Below, piece by piece: positions 17,719 to 27,453 of a DNA stretch of 53,068 nt. Each line of letters starts with the position of its first letter. Within the stretch, counting starts at the first letter, position 1. The stretch is from Elusimicrobiota bacterium (GTDB lineage Bacteria; Elusimicrobiota; Elusimicrobia; FEN-1173), in the NCBI GenBank assembly GCA_016788905.1, contig JAEURZ010000020.1:1-53068 (forward strand), given 5' to 3'. The notes beneath the pieces are model-generated. The model did not search any database, had not been told where the DNA came from, and was given only the letters and a program-made list of their open reading frames with translations. The translations under genes and the position numbers were made by a program.

Positions 17719-19209
17719 TTATTTTCCCACCACATGCAGGATCAATTGTTCAAGCGTCGGGCCCATCTTTTGGATCAGAAACGTGGGATAGACACCAATT
17801 AAAATGGTGAGCGCCACGAGAGGAACAACCGTGATCAACTCCCGCGTTTTCATTTCAGAGAGGACCCCTTCCCAGCGCGGGTTAAAGGTACCCAAGAAAA
17901 CGTCTTTGATCAGTTTGAGGAAAAAAGCCGCCGTCACGACGATCCCGATAACGGACACACAGACCCAAAACAGCTGCTCCCGAAGCCCAAAGGCGCCCAG
18001 GTAACACAGGAATTCGGCCACAAATCCCGCCAATCCCGGTAACCCCAAAGAAGCCATGGCCTGGACGGTTAAAATACCGGCAAAAACAGGCAACCGCGCG
18101 CCCAGACCACCGAAATCATCAATGTTACGGGTGTGGGCTTGATCGTAAAGAACACCCACCAGAAGGAAGAGACTTCCCGTAATGATCCCGTGGGTCACCA
18201 TTTGCATCACCGCCCCCGAAAGACCGGCGGCCGGATTGGTTCCCGTGATGGCGGCCATCCCTAGGAGACAGTAGCCCATGTGGTTCACGGAAGAATAAGC
18301 CACCATGCGTTTCATGTCTTTTTGGCTCATGGCGCAAAACGCCCCGTAAACAATGTTGATGACCGCCAACCCCAGGAGGTAAGGCGAAAACCATTTGGTG
18401 GCTTCCGGAAGGATGCTAAAGGACACCCGAAGAAGACCATACGTCCCCATCTTTAAAAGAACACCGGCCAAGATGACCGAAACAGCGGTGGGGGCCTCCA
18501 CGTGCGCCAAAGGCAACCAGGTGTGGAACGGAAACACAGGCACCTTAACGGCAAACCCCACAAAAAGAGCCAAGAACACCCAAATAAAACGGGTCCCCAC
18601 GAAGGTGCTGGACTGGCGGGTCAACTCCACAATGTCAAAGGTGTGGGGGGCGCTCGCGAAATAGAGTGCCAAAATCCCCAACAACATGAGCACGCTTCCA
18701 GCCAAAGTGTAGAGAAAGAATTTCACCGCCGCGTATTCGCGCTTCGGTCCACCCCAAATACCGATCAAGAAATACATGGGGACCAACGTGATTTCCCAGA
18801 AAACATAAAACAGGAACATATCAAGGGAGACAAACACCCCCAGCATGCCCGTTTCCAAGAGTAAGAACCAAAAGAAATATTCCTTAATGCGGGTCTCAAT
18901 GCCAAACGAGGCGATCATCGCCACCACCGACAAAACGGTGGTCAAAAGAATCATCGGCAGAGAAAGACCGTCAATCCCGACGGCGTATTGAATCCCAAAC
19001 GTGGGAATCCACGAAAACCGTTCCACCAATTGCATGCTGTCCCAACCGCCTGTGGCGGCATCAAATTTCACCCACGCCAGGATGGACACCAGCAAAGCGA
19101 GACCGGACGACACCACGGCCACCCCGCGGATCAACTCCTTGCGTTCTTTGGGAAGGGCTAAGATGATCAGACCCCCGATAAATGGAAGAAAAGTTATTAA
19201 ACTCAGCAT
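17719..19209 (-). CDS. nuoM: NADH-quinone oxidoreductase subunit M
   Basis: A proton-pumping antiporter-like subunit, 496 aa. Diagnostic stretches include the WEITLVPMYFLIGIWGG motif with the key Glu near residue 138, FPFHTWLPLAHVEAPTAVSV near 226 and KDMKRMVAYSSVNHMG near 307. GAGGAG precedes the ATG. It lies 29 bp after nuoL. Confidence 0.96.
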   Translation of the reverse strand: MLSLITFLPFIGGLIILALPKERKELIRGVAVVSSGLALLVSILAWVKFDAATGGWDSMQLVERFSWIPTFGIQYAVGIDGLSLPMILLTTVLSVVAMIASFGIETRIKEYFFWFLLLETGMLGVFVSLDMFLFYVFWEITLVPMYFLIGIWGGPKREYAAVKFFLYTLAGSVLMLLGILALYFASAPHTFDIVELTRQSSTFVGTRFIWVFLALFVGFAVKVPVFPFHTWLPLAHVEAPTAVSVILAGVLLKMGTYGLLRVSFSILPEATKWFSPYLLGLAVINIVYGAFCAMSQKDMKRMVAYSSVNHMGYCLLGMAAITGTNPAAGLSGAVMQMVTHGIITGSLFLLVGVLYDQAHTRNIDDFGGLGARLPVFAGILTVQAMASLGLPGLAGFVAEFLCYLGAFGLREQLFWVCVSVIGIVVTAAFFLKLIKDVFLGTFNPRWEGVLSEMKTRELITVVPLVALTILIGVYPTFLIQKMGPTLEQLILHVVGK

Positions 19210-19238
19210 GAACGGTCGCTCCTCAGGAAGTTAAAGGT

Positions 19239-21212
19239 TTATCCAAACACACCCGTGGCCCAGAGCACCAACACCCCAACACCCAAGGCCACAGTTAAAA
19301 GATAGTTCTGCACCGCCCCCGTTTGCAGGGACCGAAGGCCCGCCCCAAACCGGAGGGCCAACCAACCAAATCCGTTGACAAAAACGCCGTCGATCACGTG
19401 GTCATCCACCCAGCGTTGCACACGGGAAAAAAAGTTTCCCAGACGACCGAAACCATCCACAACAAATTGATCCAAAAACGCGTAGTCGAAGGAAGTCAAA
19501 AACCGAGCGGGTTTAAAACAAATCCATTCGGTCAAACCGAGATAAAACCGGTCAAAATAACGTTCCGTTACCAGACGGTATAAAACGGGGAACCGGCCGG
19601 CCACCCACGCGGGGTCCGGGGACTTCCACACATACATTCCCACCGCCAAACCCAGCCCGAGCGCCAGTGCCGCCAAGGAGGAGCCCAGGACGATGGCGTG
19701 TACGCCATGACCGTCCCCGCCAGAACCAGGGACCAGAAAATCAACCCATGTGTGAAAAGGAAACACGTAATGCAGGAGGAACCCCGCCCCAATGGAAAAG
19801 ACCGCTAAGACCACCAAGGGAATTGACATGGCGGGACCGCTTTCGTGGGCGTGGCCAAACCGATCCCCATCGCGAGGCGTTCCCCAAAACGTCAAAATCA
19901 TTAAGCGCGTCATGTAGAACGTTGTGAGAAACGCCGCAAAGACCGCCACCACAAAAAGGGCCGGTTGATGGTTCACCAGGGTGGCACCCAAGATGGCCTC
20001 TTTACTGTAAAATCCCGATCCCACGTAGGGAAACCCAATAATCGCCAGCCAGGCGCAGAACATGGTAATGGCGGTAATCGGCATTTTTTTGGCCAGCCCG
20101 CCCATCAGGGGCATTTCGTTGGTGTGAACCGCGTGAATCACGCTGCCGGCTCCCAAAAAGAGAAGCGCTTTAAAAAACGCGTGGGTCGTCAAATGGAACA
20201 TCCCCGCCTGAGGATCGCCCACACCCATGGACAACACCATAAACCCCAGTTGGCTGATGGTCGAATAGGCCAACACTTTTTTAATGTCCGTGGCGGTCAA
20301 CGCGCTCAGGGCGGCGCCCAGGGCGGTAAGCCCGCCGGTCCAGGCCACAACGGTCTGGGCCAAAGGCGAGAGGGCAAAAAGGAAATGGAACCGGGCCAAG
20401 AGAAAAACGCCTGCCGCCACCATGGTGGCGGCGTGAATCAAAGCCGAAACCGGGGTAGGGCCTTCCATGGCGTCAGGCAACCAAACGTGAAGCGGAAGTT
20501 GAGCCGACTTTCCCGCCGCGCCCGCGAACATCAAAAGAGCGATCACCGTAGCCAGCGCGGGGGTCACCTTCGTGAGGTACTCATTTCCAATCATGCCGAA
20601 GTTCAGGGTTCCCACAGTCACAAAGAGGAGGAGAAGGCCCAGGTAAAACCCCACATCCCCCACCCGTGTCGTGATGAACGCTTTCCGGCTAGCGTAGGCC
20701 GCGGCAGGCCGCTCAAATTCAAATCCAATCAATAGATAAGAAGAAAGCCCCATGAGTTCCCAGCCCATAAAGAATTGAAGAAGGTTATTCGACACCACCA
20801 GGATGAGCATCGCTGACGTAAAAAAGGACAAGTAGGCGTAATAACGAGAGAATCGAGGTTTGCCGTGTTGATAGTCCAAAGAATAAATTTGAACGAGGAA
20901 CGAAACCACCGTGACCACCACCAACATCATGGCCGCCATCCCGTCGATCATCACCCCGAATTCCAACCGAGTGTTTCCAATGAGAAACCAATCCCAAGCC
21001 ATTTCGAAAAACCGGCCTGAGACGCCCACCTGGTTTAACAACTCCGGGTTCACGTAGATGGACCCCAGAATACCAAAGGAGTGAACAACGCCCCACCCCG
21101 CGGCCAAAATACCCAACCAAGCCCCCCCGAAAGGCAATCGTTTCCCCAGAAACAGGATCAAAAGGGAGGCCGCGAGAGGAAGGAGAGGAATCAAATACGC
21201 TAGGTTTAACAT
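19239..21212 (-). CDS. nuoL: NADH-quinone oxidoreductase subunit L
   Basis: The largest pumping subunit, 657 aa. It has 14 core helices followed by the long lateral helix and a terminal membrane helix. The motifs FFMGWELMGLSSYLLIGF near residue 137, QLPLHVWLPDAMEGPTPVSALIHAATMVAAG near 240 and DIKKVLAYSTISQLG near 310 are typical. The C-terminal lateral helix region (about 540-630) is present, so the subunit is complete. It starts one base after the nuoK stop. Confidence 0.96.
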   Translation of the reverse strand: MLNLAYLIPLLPLAASLLILFLGKRLPFGGAWLGILAAGWGVVHSFGILGSIYVNPELLNQVGVSGRFFEMAWDWFLIGNTRLEFGVMIDGMAAMMLVVVTVVSFLVQIYSLDYQHGKPRFSRYYAYLSFFTSAMLILVVSNNLLQFFMGWELMGLSSYLLIGFEFERPAAAYASRKAFITTRVGDVGFYLGLLLLFVTVGTLNFGMIGNEYLTKVTPALATVIALLMFAGAAGKSAQLPLHVWLPDAMEGPTPVSALIHAATMVAAGVFLLARFHFLFALSPLAQTVVAWTGGLTALGAALSALTATDIKKVLAYSTISQLGFMVLSMGVGDPQAGMFHLTTHAFFKALLFLGAGSVIHAVHTNEMPLMGGLAKKMPITAITMFCAWLAIIGFPYVGSGFYSKEAILGATLVNHQPALFVVAVFAAFLTTFYMTRLMILTFWGTPRDGDRFGHAHESGPAMSIPLVVLAVFSIGAGFLLHYVFPFHTWVDFLVPGSGGDGHGVHAIVLGSSLAALALGLGLAVGMYVWKSPDPAWVAGRFPVLYRLVTERYFDRFYLGLTEWICFKPARFLTSFDYAFLDQFVVDGFGRLGNFFSRVQRWVDDHVIDGVFVNGFGWLALRFGAGLRSLQTGAVQNYLLTVALGVGVLVLWATGVFG

Positions 21213-21213
21213 A

Positions 21214-21522
21214 TCACCCTTTCAGAAGGTCCAGATTTTCAGCCAGGACCGTTTTCGAGTTCCGATACATGGCCAACACCAGGGCCAACCCCACCACCGC
21301 TTCTGCCGCGGCGAGAGCAATAATGAAAACAGCAAAACCTTGTCCCCAGGGTTCCCCAGGATGCAAATAACGGTTAAAGGCGACAAAATTGATATTCGCG
21401 GCGTTAAACATCAGCTCAATACCGATCAAAATCCCCAAAATATTTCGCCGCGCCAAGGCGCCAAAGAGGCCTATGGAAAACAAGGCTGCCCCAATGAGAA
21501 GATACCCGGTCAGACTCACCAT
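21214..21522 (-). CDS. nuoK: NADH-quinone oxidoreductase subunit K
   Basis: A small three-helix membrane subunit of 102 aa carrying the conserved membrane glutamates: ILIGIELMFNAANINF (TM2) and the Glu in ALAAAEAVVGLAL (TM3). It overlaps nuoJ by seven bases. Confidence 0.95.
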   Translation of the reverse strand: MVSLTGYLLIGAALFSIGLFGALARRNILGILIGIELMFNAANINFVAFNRYLHPGEPWGQGFAVFIIALAAAEAVVGLALVLAMYRNSKTVLAENLDLLKG

Positions 21523-22013
21523 GAGGCCCTGCCCTTTTTACCAAAATGAATGGCCCCCACTAACGCGGCCAAAAGAACGAGAGAAACAGCCTCAAAGGGA
21601 AAGACCATATCCCGAAGCAGAACAAGGCCCAAGGCCCGGGTCACGGGCACTGTGGTCCCCAAGGGATCGGGTTCCGGCAACTGACGGAAAAGGACCGCCA
21701 AAAGAGAAACAAAAATGCCCGCCAAAAGGAGACTCCACACCCATTGGGTGTTGACCTGTTTCACCACCCAATCGGAGGGACTCCCCGAAAGCAGAACCAC
21801 AAAAAGCAACAACACTGTGATCCCCCCCGCGTAAACCAAGATCTGCGCCACAAAAAGGAAATCCGACCCCAACAGGGCGAAGAATCCAGCCACCCCGGTT
21901 AAGGAGACCACCAACCACAGCGCGCAATGGAAAACATTTTTCAAGCTCACGGCCAAAATCGCCGGGACCAGAACCATCGTCCCTAACAAAAGAAACACCG
22001 CCGATTCAATCAC
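21516..22013 (-). CDS. nuoJ: NADH-quinone oxidoreductase subunit J
   Basis: A five-helix membrane subunit of 165 aa. The conserved FLFVAQILVYAGGITVLLLFVVLL segment (TM3 with the pi-bulge region) is present. The start codon is GTG at 22013 behind a GGGGG-type ribosome-binding site, 11 bp after nuoI. Confidence 0.94.
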   Translation of the reverse strand: MIESAVFLLLGTMVLVPAILAVSLKNVFHCALWLVVSLTGVAGFFALLGSDFLFVAQILVYAGGITVLLLFVVLLSGSPSDWVVKQVNTQWVWSLLLAGIFVSLLAVLFRQLPEPDPLGTTVPVTRALGLVLLRDMVFPFEAVSLVLLAALVGAIHFGKKGRASW

Positions 22014-22024
22014 AACGCCCCCAT

Positions 22025-22558
22025 TTAAGCCACCGGGTCCGACGCCGTTTCCGAGGCGTTGGTTTTTGGATCCTGACCCATTTTCTGACCACGGGCCATA
22101 AATTTCGTCCAGATCTGTCCTACCTCAGACCCGGAAGGTTGCGGCACGTCCGCCCGCCAATCCATCACAAATTCGTCCCGATGGGTGAAAGACAGTTCAT
22201 ACTCTTTCGTGTGGTGAACCGATTTCGGCTTTGTCGGACAGATTTCCTCACACAACCGACAATAATTACACTTAGCGAAATCAATTTTGTACCAGGCCAA
22301 ATCTTTTTTCTTGGTTTCTTCGTTTCGTTTCGCTTCCAAGGAAATACAGGCTGAGGGACACGCCCGCACACACATCTCACAGGAAATACAGATCTCAGGA
22401 TGAAAAGCCAAGGCCCCCCGGAATCGATCGGAGAGCGTCAATTTCTCGTGGGGGTATTGAACCGTGATGGCCGGCATAAAAAGATGGCGAATCGTCACTG
22501 TGAGCCCTTTCACAAGGCCCCGGGAAACCTCAAAAACATTTTTGAAGTAAGCGATCAT
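22025..22558 (-). CDS. nuoI: NADH-quinone oxidoreductase subunit I (2x[4Fe-4S])
   Basis: An iron-sulfur subunit that passes electrons to cluster N2. The 177-residue product from ATG 22558 carries two complete motifs, CISCEMCVRACP and CNYCRLCEEICP, spaced as in NuoI. The open frame continues about 100 residues upstream, but this ATG has GAGGAG seven bases away and overlaps the nuoH stop as ATGA. The C-terminus is extended beyond the clusters by about 65 residues. Confidence 0.95.
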   Translation of the reverse strand: MIAYFKNVFEVSRGLVKGLTVTIRHLFMPAITVQYPHEKLTLSDRFRGALAFHPEICISCEMCVRACPSACISLEAKRNEETKKKDLAWYKIDFAKCNYCRLCEEICPTKPKSVHHTKEYELSFTHRDEFVMDWRADVPQPSGSEVGQIWTKFMARGQKMGQDPKTNASETASDPVA

Positions 22559-23781
22559 GGTCGGCTCCTCATCAGGAAGAGAAAGCCTGCCAAGGCCACA
22601 TTGACCAGGGCCCAGGGGAGAAGAAATTTCCAGCAAAATTCCATGAGGCGGTCCACACGCAAACGGGGGTAGGTCCACCGGAAAAGGATGAACAAGAACG
22701 CCAAGAAAAAAGCTTTCCCAAAGAACCACACATAAGAAGGGATAAAAGAGAGGGCCGGATGGATCGCCCCGCCCCCCCCCAAGAAAACCACCGCGCCCAA
22801 AGCGCACGCCAAAAACATATAGGCGTATTCCGCCATGAAGAACATGGCCCATTTCATGCCGGAGTACTCCGTGTGGAAACCGGACGTCAATTCGGATTCA
22901 GCTTCCGCGATATCAAAGGGGGTCCGGTTGGTTTCGGCAATGGAAGCGATCAAATAAATAATAAAGGAGATTTGCCCCACCACTGGATAAAAAATAAACC
23001 ATTTAGGAAGGAACCCCATCCAGAGCCCCCCCTGTTTGTTCATAATTTCTCCCAGAGAAAGGGACCCGGCCCACATGACCACGGGAAGGAGAGCAATCAC
23101 CCGCGGAATTTCGTAGGACACCACCTGGGCGGCGGCCCGAAGGCCTCCCAACATGGAATATTTATTGTTCGATCCCCAACCCGCCATGAGGAGACCAATC
23201 ACCGACAGGCCGGAAACACCGAGAACGAAAAGGAGCCCCACATCCAGACCCACCGGGGCCAAACCCGCATGGCCAAGAGGGATCGGGGCGAAACACACCA
23301 ACGCCGGCGCCACCACAACCAACGGCGCAATAAAATGCATGATTTTGTCAGCCCCTGCCGGGACCAGATCCTCTTTGAGTAAAAGTTTGATCCCGTCCGC
23401 AATGGTCTGCAGCACACCGTGGAACCGCCCCACACGCATGGGACCCATTCTCACTTGGATATGGGCCGCGATCTTCATTTCCCACCAGACCAAGAAAATA
23501 GGCAACACTTGGATCAACGTGAGAGCCACCAGACAAGGGACCGTGATGAGAATGGCTTGCCCGATCCAGGCCGGGCCCCCCCTTGACTCAATATATTTCG
23601 TCAGGAACCCATGGGCCGCGTGAAAATACTTGTCGGGCTCACCGATCAAAATGGTGGCCGCCAAAAGCGGGAGCAGGATAGCCGCCAAAACAATCAACGA
23701 ATTCTTATAACGACGGCGTAGGGACTCCGGAGATTGGGACGTTGTCCAGGGACCCGTGACGGACCAGGGGCCGGAAGCCAT
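22555..23781 (-). CDS. nuoH: NADH-quinone oxidoreductase subunit H
   Basis: A membrane subunit forming the quinone chamber with NuoB and NuoD, 408 aa from ATG 23781. The family motifs WWEMKIAAHIQVRMGPMRVG, the acidic loop ETNRTPFDIAEAESELTSGFHTEYSG and about eight helices are visible. The long hydrophilic N-terminus (about 30 residues before TM1) is somewhat longer than usual. I chose this ATG because AGGGGAC precedes it and it lies 19 bp after nuoD. Confidence 0.95.
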   Translation of the reverse strand: MASGPWSVTGPWTTSQSPESLRRRYKNSLIVLAAILLPLLAATILIGEPDKYFHAAHGFLTKYIESRGGPAWIGQAILITVPCLVALTLIQVLPIFLVWWEMKIAAHIQVRMGPMRVGRFHGVLQTIADGIKLLLKEDLVPAGADKIMHFIAPLVVVAPALVCFAPIPLGHAGLAPVGLDVGLLFVLGVSGLSVIGLLMAGWGSNNKYSMLGGLRAAAQVVSYEIPRVIALLPVVMWAGSLSLGEIMNKQGGLWMGFLPKWFIFYPVVGQISFIIYLIASIAETNRTPFDIAEAESELTSGFHTEYSGMKWAMFFMAEYAYMFLACALGAVVFLGGGGAIHPALSFIPSYVWFFGKAFFLAFLFILFRWTYPRLRVDRLMEFCWKFLLPWALVNVALAGFLFLMRSRP

Positions 23782-23800
23782 TAAAAAGTCCCCTTTCGTG

Positions 23801-24994
23801 TCATCGGTCCACCTCACCCAGTACAATGTCGATGGATCCCAAAATAGCCACCACGTCGGCCACTTTCCACCCCACGAGAATGTCCTGCAACATCGCCAAA
23901 TTGATATAGGAGGGGGCTCGGAGGTGCAAACGATAAGGGCTGAGCCCCCCATCAGTAACGACGTACACACCCAACACCCCTCGGGCTCCTTCCAACTGGG
24001 CGTAAGCTTCGCCCACGGGAGGCCGGAGATTCACCTTGGGCACCTTGCCCATAATGTCGCCAGCGGGAATTCCATCCAACGCCTGTTCCAAAATGCCACA
24101 GGATTGTTCGATTTCATCGCGCCGAACCATGTAACGATCCCAGCAATCCCCGTTTTGCCGAACCGCCGGGCTGAACTGGAATTTTGAATAAATCCCGTAG
24201 GGCGCGTCCTTCCGAAGGTCCAAAGGAACACCGCTGGCCCGCAGGTTCGGCCCCGACACCCCGTAGGAAATGGCTTTTGCTTTTGACAAGACACCAATCC
24301 CCTTGGTTCGGTCCATAAAAATGGGGTTGTAACTTAACAGGTTATCGTATTCTTTCAAACAATTTTTCATGTGGGCCACAAACATCTTTGCCTTCTCCAC
24401 CCACCCGTCCGGGAGATCGTTGGAAACCCCCCCGATCCGGACATAGTTGTAGGTAATGCGAGCGCCGCAGAGTTGTTCAAAGAGATCCAAAATCATTTCC
24501 CGTTCCCGACCAAAGGCGTAAAGAAAAGGGGTAAAAGCGCCGATGTCGATTCCAAACGTTCCAATGAAAAGGAGGTGGGAGGCGATCCGGTTGAGTTCCC
24601 CCGCAATCACACGGAGATAGTCCGCCCGCTGGGGAATCTCCACTTTTAAAAGTTTTTCAATGGACAAACAGTAGGACCAATTGTTCAACATGGCACAAAG
24701 ATAGTCGTCACGGTCTGTCAAAATAATAAACTGGCCAAAGGTCCTGTTCTCTGCTAGTTTTTCCACTCCGCGATGGAGATAGCCCAGATCCGGAACCGCG
24801 CCGGTGACCACTTCCCCATCCAGCTTAAGCACCACACGCAAAACCCCGTGAGTGGAAGGATGTTGGGGCCCCATATTCAAGAGCATCTCATGGTCAGAAA
24901 TTCGCTCCATTTTTGTCTCAAAGGAAGGGCCCGAAAGGAGGGAATCGGCCCGCTCGTTCACGGTTCCTGCCGGAAGACCCAGGTTTGGGCTCAT
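23801..24994 (-). CDS. nuoD: NADH-quinone oxidoreductase subunit D
   Basis: A 49-kDa-type subunit that helps form the quinone-binding site, 397 aa. NMGPQHPSTHGVLR (the quinone-site His loop), LGYLHRGVEKLAE and the C-terminal GEVDR motif are all conserved. About 28 N-terminal residues precede the core. It is a separate gene, not fused to nuoC, and overlaps nuoC by ATGA. Confidence 0.96.
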   Translation of the reverse strand: MSPNLGLPAGTVNERADSLLSGPSFETKMERISDHEMLLNMGPQHPSTHGVLRVVLKLDGEVVTGAVPDLGYLHRGVEKLAENRTFGQFIILTDRDDYLCAMLNNWSYCLSIEKLLKVEIPQRADYLRVIAGELNRIASHLLFIGTFGIDIGAFTPFLYAFGREREMILDLFEQLCGARITYNYVRIGGVSNDLPDGWVEKAKMFVAHMKNCLKEYDNLLSYNPIFMDRTKGIGVLSKAKAISYGVSGPNLRASGVPLDLRKDAPYGIYSKFQFSPAVRQNGDCWDRYMVRRDEIEQSCGILEQALDGIPAGDIMGKVPKVNLRPPVGEAYAQLEGARGVLGVYVVTDGGLSPYRLHLRAPSYINLAMLQDILVGWKVADVVAILGSIDIVLGEVDR

Positions 24995-25527
24995 GGCTTT
25001 TTTACCTCGCCGCTGACCTTGGGCAAGCCGATTTCACAACCATTATCGTATTTGTCTTGGACGTGCACGTAGTCTTTTCGCAGGGGCCATCCCGCGTAAC
25101 CATCCCAGAGGAGAATGCGTTTGAGGTTCGGATGGCCCTCAAAGTGAATCCCGAAGAGGTCAAAGGTTTCCCGTTCTTGCCAGTCGGCCGATGCGTACAA
25201 AGGGGCCAGGGAGGGAAGGGTGGGAGTTCCTTCCCGGGGCAAATCGGCCTTCACGAAAATCTGGGTCACGGGTTCGTTGGATCGCATGAAATGATAGACC
25301 ACTTCAAATAGATTCTCTTTCACGTAATCAACGGCGGTGGAAAAATTCAAAAAATCGAATTTCAACGTCTCTTTCAAAAACGCCGCAAAATCCGCCATCT
25401 GCGCCGCTTCGATTTTTACCTGCAACTCCTCGTTCCCCTGAACGAATTTAGGATCCAGGGACACAACCTCTGTCACCGTTGGAAACCGGCCTCGAACCTG
25501 TTCCAGGAGCGCCGTCTTATCCATCAC
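24991..25527 (-). CDS. nuoC: NADH-quinone oxidoreductase subunit C
   Basis: A 30-kDa-type subunit, 178 aa, that scaffolds the peripheral arm. The signature [38 protein letters not shown] is the classical complex1_30kDa motif. It overlaps both neighbours by four bases (ATGA). Confidence 0.95.
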   Translation of the reverse strand: MMDKTALLEQVRGRFPTVTEVVSLDPKFVQGNEELQVKIEAAQMADFAAFLKETLKFDFLNFSTAVDYVKENLFEVVYHFMRSNEPVTQIFVKADLPREGTPTLPSLAPLYASADWQERETFDLFGIHFEGHPNLKRILLWDGYAGWPLRKDYVHVQDKYDNGCEIGLPKVSGEVKKP

Positions 25528-26048
25528 CCGACCTTCACTTTGAGTCCCGCGTGATACATGTTATCGATTTTCTGTTGGAGAGCCAGGATGGCGTTCAACA
25601 GGGCTTCCGGACGAGGCGGACACCCAGGGATGTAGACGTCCACGGGGATCACCCGATCCACCCCTTTCACCACCGAATAAGAATCGTAATAGGGGCCCCC
25701 ACAGTTCGCACAGGCTCCCATGGAAATAACGAAACGGGGTTCCGGCATTTGGTTGTAAAGTTTTTCAATGGCCGGGGCCATCTTTTTGGTCACAGTCCCG
25801 GCGATAATCATGAGGTCGGCTTGCCGAGGGGAAGGACGGGGAATAACGCCAAACCGGTTCACGTCAAAACGGGTGGCATAGGCCGCCATCATTTCAATGG
25901 CGCAACAGGCCAACCCAAAGGTCAGGGGCCATATGCTGGATTTACGCGCCCAATCAATGAAAAAGTCCACGGTCGTCATGCTGATTTCACCCAATCCCGG
26001 GACTTTGTAAAGGGTAGAGGGCAAAACCTTCTCTTGGATTATTCCCAC
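25524..26048 (-). CDS. nuoB: NADH-quinone oxidoreductase subunit B (cluster N2)
   Basis: Binds the terminal [4Fe-4S] cluster N2, which reduces quinone. The adjacent cysteines in [10 protein letters not shown], the third in [16 protein letters not shown] and the fourth in [13 protein letters not shown] are present in the 174-aa product. It overlaps nuoC by ATGA and nuoA by ten bases. Confidence 0.96.
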   Translation of the reverse strand: MGIIQEKVLPSTLYKVPGLGEISMTTVDFFIDWARKSSIWPLTFGLACCAIEMMAAYATRFDVNRFGVIPRPSPRQADLMIIAGTVTKKMAPAIEKLYNQMPEPRFVISMGACANCGGPYYDSYSVVKGVDRVIPVDVYIPGCPPRPEALLNAILALQQKIDNMYHAGLKVKVG

Positions 26049-26392
26049 TTCAGGGCCCCCTGGCGCCAGGCATAAATCAGACCGAAGAAAAGCAGCCCAA
26101 CAAACACCATGACCGCAACAAAGACTTCAACCCCCAACGCATGAAATTGCACCGCCCAGGGGAACACAAAGAGGGCCTCCACATCAAAGATAACGAAAAT
26201 CAATGCAAAAACATAGAACCGGATGTTGGGAGACACCCAGGCCGACCCCACCGGGTCCATTCCGCACTCGTAAGGAGAAAGGTCTTTTTTAACACCCCGT
26301 TCTCGAACCAACGACGCCACGGCCAACAACATCGGGAAAAAGACCGCCGCTATTAGTGCGAAAATTAAAATGTGGAAGTAATCGAAGGCCAT
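26039..26392 (-). CDS. nuoA: NADH-quinone oxidoreductase subunit A
   Basis: A three-helix membrane subunit of 117 aa, with the conserved SPYECGMDP loop (the Cys of the quinone-access loop) and the [11 protein letters not shown] segment in TM2. The ATG overlaps the ubiE stop as TAATG, with AGGA embedded in the end of ubiE, so translation is coupled to the methyltransferase. It is the first gene of the nuo block. Confidence 0.95.
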   Translation of the reverse strand: MAFDYFHILIFALIAAVFFPMLLAVASLVRERGVKKDLSPYECGMDPVGSAWVSPNIRFYVFALIFVIFDVEALFVFPWAVQFHALGVEVFVAVMVFVGLLFFGLIYAWRQGALKWE

Positions 26393-27087
26393 TATTTTTT
26401 TCCTATAAAGAGTGACACCACGCCCCCCGATAGGGGCCGATGCTCAAAATGCGAGAACCCACTTTCCTCAAACAACTGCCGCAAATCCTGGGGACTGGGA
26501 AGAGCTTGAATGGAGTTCGCCAAATAGGATCCAGGCCATTCCTTCCCAAAAAACACTCTTCCCCATAAGGGCACCATCGTCCGGTTGTAAAGACAATGTC
26601 CCCACCTCAACCAAAAGTTACCCGGGCGGGTGAGGTCCAAGAACACGAGACGCCCTCCCGATTCAAGCACCCGCGCGCACTCACGCAAGGACTCAGGGAG
26701 CACACCCCCCACCCATAAATTACGAAGGACAAAAGCGGAAACCACGGCATCAAAACATCCGGTTTTAAAAGGAATCCCCGCCGCACTGCCCTGGGACCAG
26801 AGGGGCAAACCCCCTTCCCCGTAGTGACGGGCCTGCCTCAACATATCAAGGCTTAAATCGATCCCCGCCACCACCGTTCCGGCCGAGGAACTGGCCTGAA
26901 TTCCCCAAGCCAAGTCCCCCGTTCCGGTCCCTAAATCCAAAACCCGCTGAGCACCTGAAACTTCCTTCAAAAGACATCGGCGCCATCGGGTATCCAACCC
27001 CAGACTGGACCAACGGTTGAAAGCCCGATACCGACCAGCCAACGATGAAAACATCCGCCCGATGGCTGGAGGTGGAACAGGATCCAT
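26392..27087 (-). CDS. ubiE: UbiE/MenG-type quinone-ring C-methyltransferase
   Basis: A SAM-dependent methyltransferase that methylates demethylmenaquinone and/or the ubiquinone precursor, 231 aa from ATG 27087. The N-terminal [26 protein letters not shown] follows the UbiE pattern (F..IA..YD..N...S.G....WR). The SAM-binding loop [13 protein letters not shown] and the motif VSAFVLRNL (cf. FGLRNV) follow. The start is approximate because the ribosome-binding site (AAGAG) is weak. Its stop overlaps nuoA, placing quinone maturation and complex I in one transcript. MenG versus UbiE activity cannot be separated from sequence alone. Confidence 0.88.
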   Translation of the reverse strand: MDPVPPPAIGRMFSSLAGRYRAFNRWSSLGLDTRWRRCLLKEVSGAQRVLDLGTGTGDLAWGIQASSSAGTVVAGIDLSLDMLRQARHYGEGGLPLWSQGSAAGIPFKTGCFDAVVSAFVLRNLWVGGVLPESLRECARVLESGGRLVFLDLTRPGNFWLRWGHCLYNRTMVPLWGRVFFGKEWPGSYLANSIQALPSPQDLRQLFEESGFSHFEHRPLSGGVVSLFIGKK

Positions 27088-27177
27088 GCTCTTTTGCAAA
27101 GGAGTCGGATTTATCGGCCGGCTCTCACAACCGCCCCCAAAAAGGGGCCCCAACGACTTCTAAATACCTGACGGTTC

Positions 27178-27360
27178 TTATTGGAGATCTTCCACACCCA
27201 AGGTTTTTTTCTTCCCTTCAGCCGTAACTTTCGCCACGGAAGCGTTCAAAATGTCTTCGACTTTTTTGGAGAGGGCGTCGATGTAATCCCCACCCGTCCG
27301 GAGCCCTTTCTCTTTCACCGCTTTTTTTACTTTGCTCACCACCACGAAGCTTTCAGCCAT
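27178..27360 (-). CDS. Bacterial histone (single histone-fold protein)
   Basis: A 60-residue basic protein with the three-helix histone-fold layout: short helix (VSKVKKAVKEKG), a long central helix (GGDYIDALSKKVEDILNASVAKVTAEG) and a short last helix after KKKTLGVEDL. The K-T-L-x-x-x-D pattern corresponds to the loop-2/helix-3 region of archaeal and Bdellovibrio-type bacterial histones. The length matches the 55-65-residue bacterial group. The known role of that group is DNA binding and nucleoid packaging. The gene has a near-consensus promoter (27394-27422) and a GGGGGT ribosome-binding site, suggesting high expression. No HU gene is visible in this window. Confidence 0.78.
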   Translation of the reverse strand: MAESFVVVSKVKKAVKEKGLRTGGDYIDALSKKVEDILNASVAKVTAEGKKKTLGVEDLQ

Positions 27361-27393
27361 AAGTACCCCCAGTCAAGTTTAGAAAGAAACCGG

Positions 27394-27422
27394 ATTAAAC
27401 GAATTTATGCACCCCTTGTCAA
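27394..27422 (-). promoter_or_regulatory. Strong sigma70-type promoter for the histone gene
   Basis: On the minus strand a perfect TTGACA (27422-27417), a 17-base spacer and TTTAAT (27399-27394, five of six matches). Transcription should begin near 27387, leaving a leader of about 27 bases before the histone ATG. I saw no clear terminator after the histone gene, so it could also feed ubiE and the nuo operon. Confidence 0.75.
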
Positions 27423-27453
27423 CTTAGGGGGAATGTTGAATGAATTGAATTTT

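Noticed and set aside
27087-27177. Terminator between the histone gene and ubiE
   Set aside because: A CCCC-TTTTT-GGGG motif exists, but its Ts are in the loop and not after the stem. It would be a weak hairpin without a T-run.
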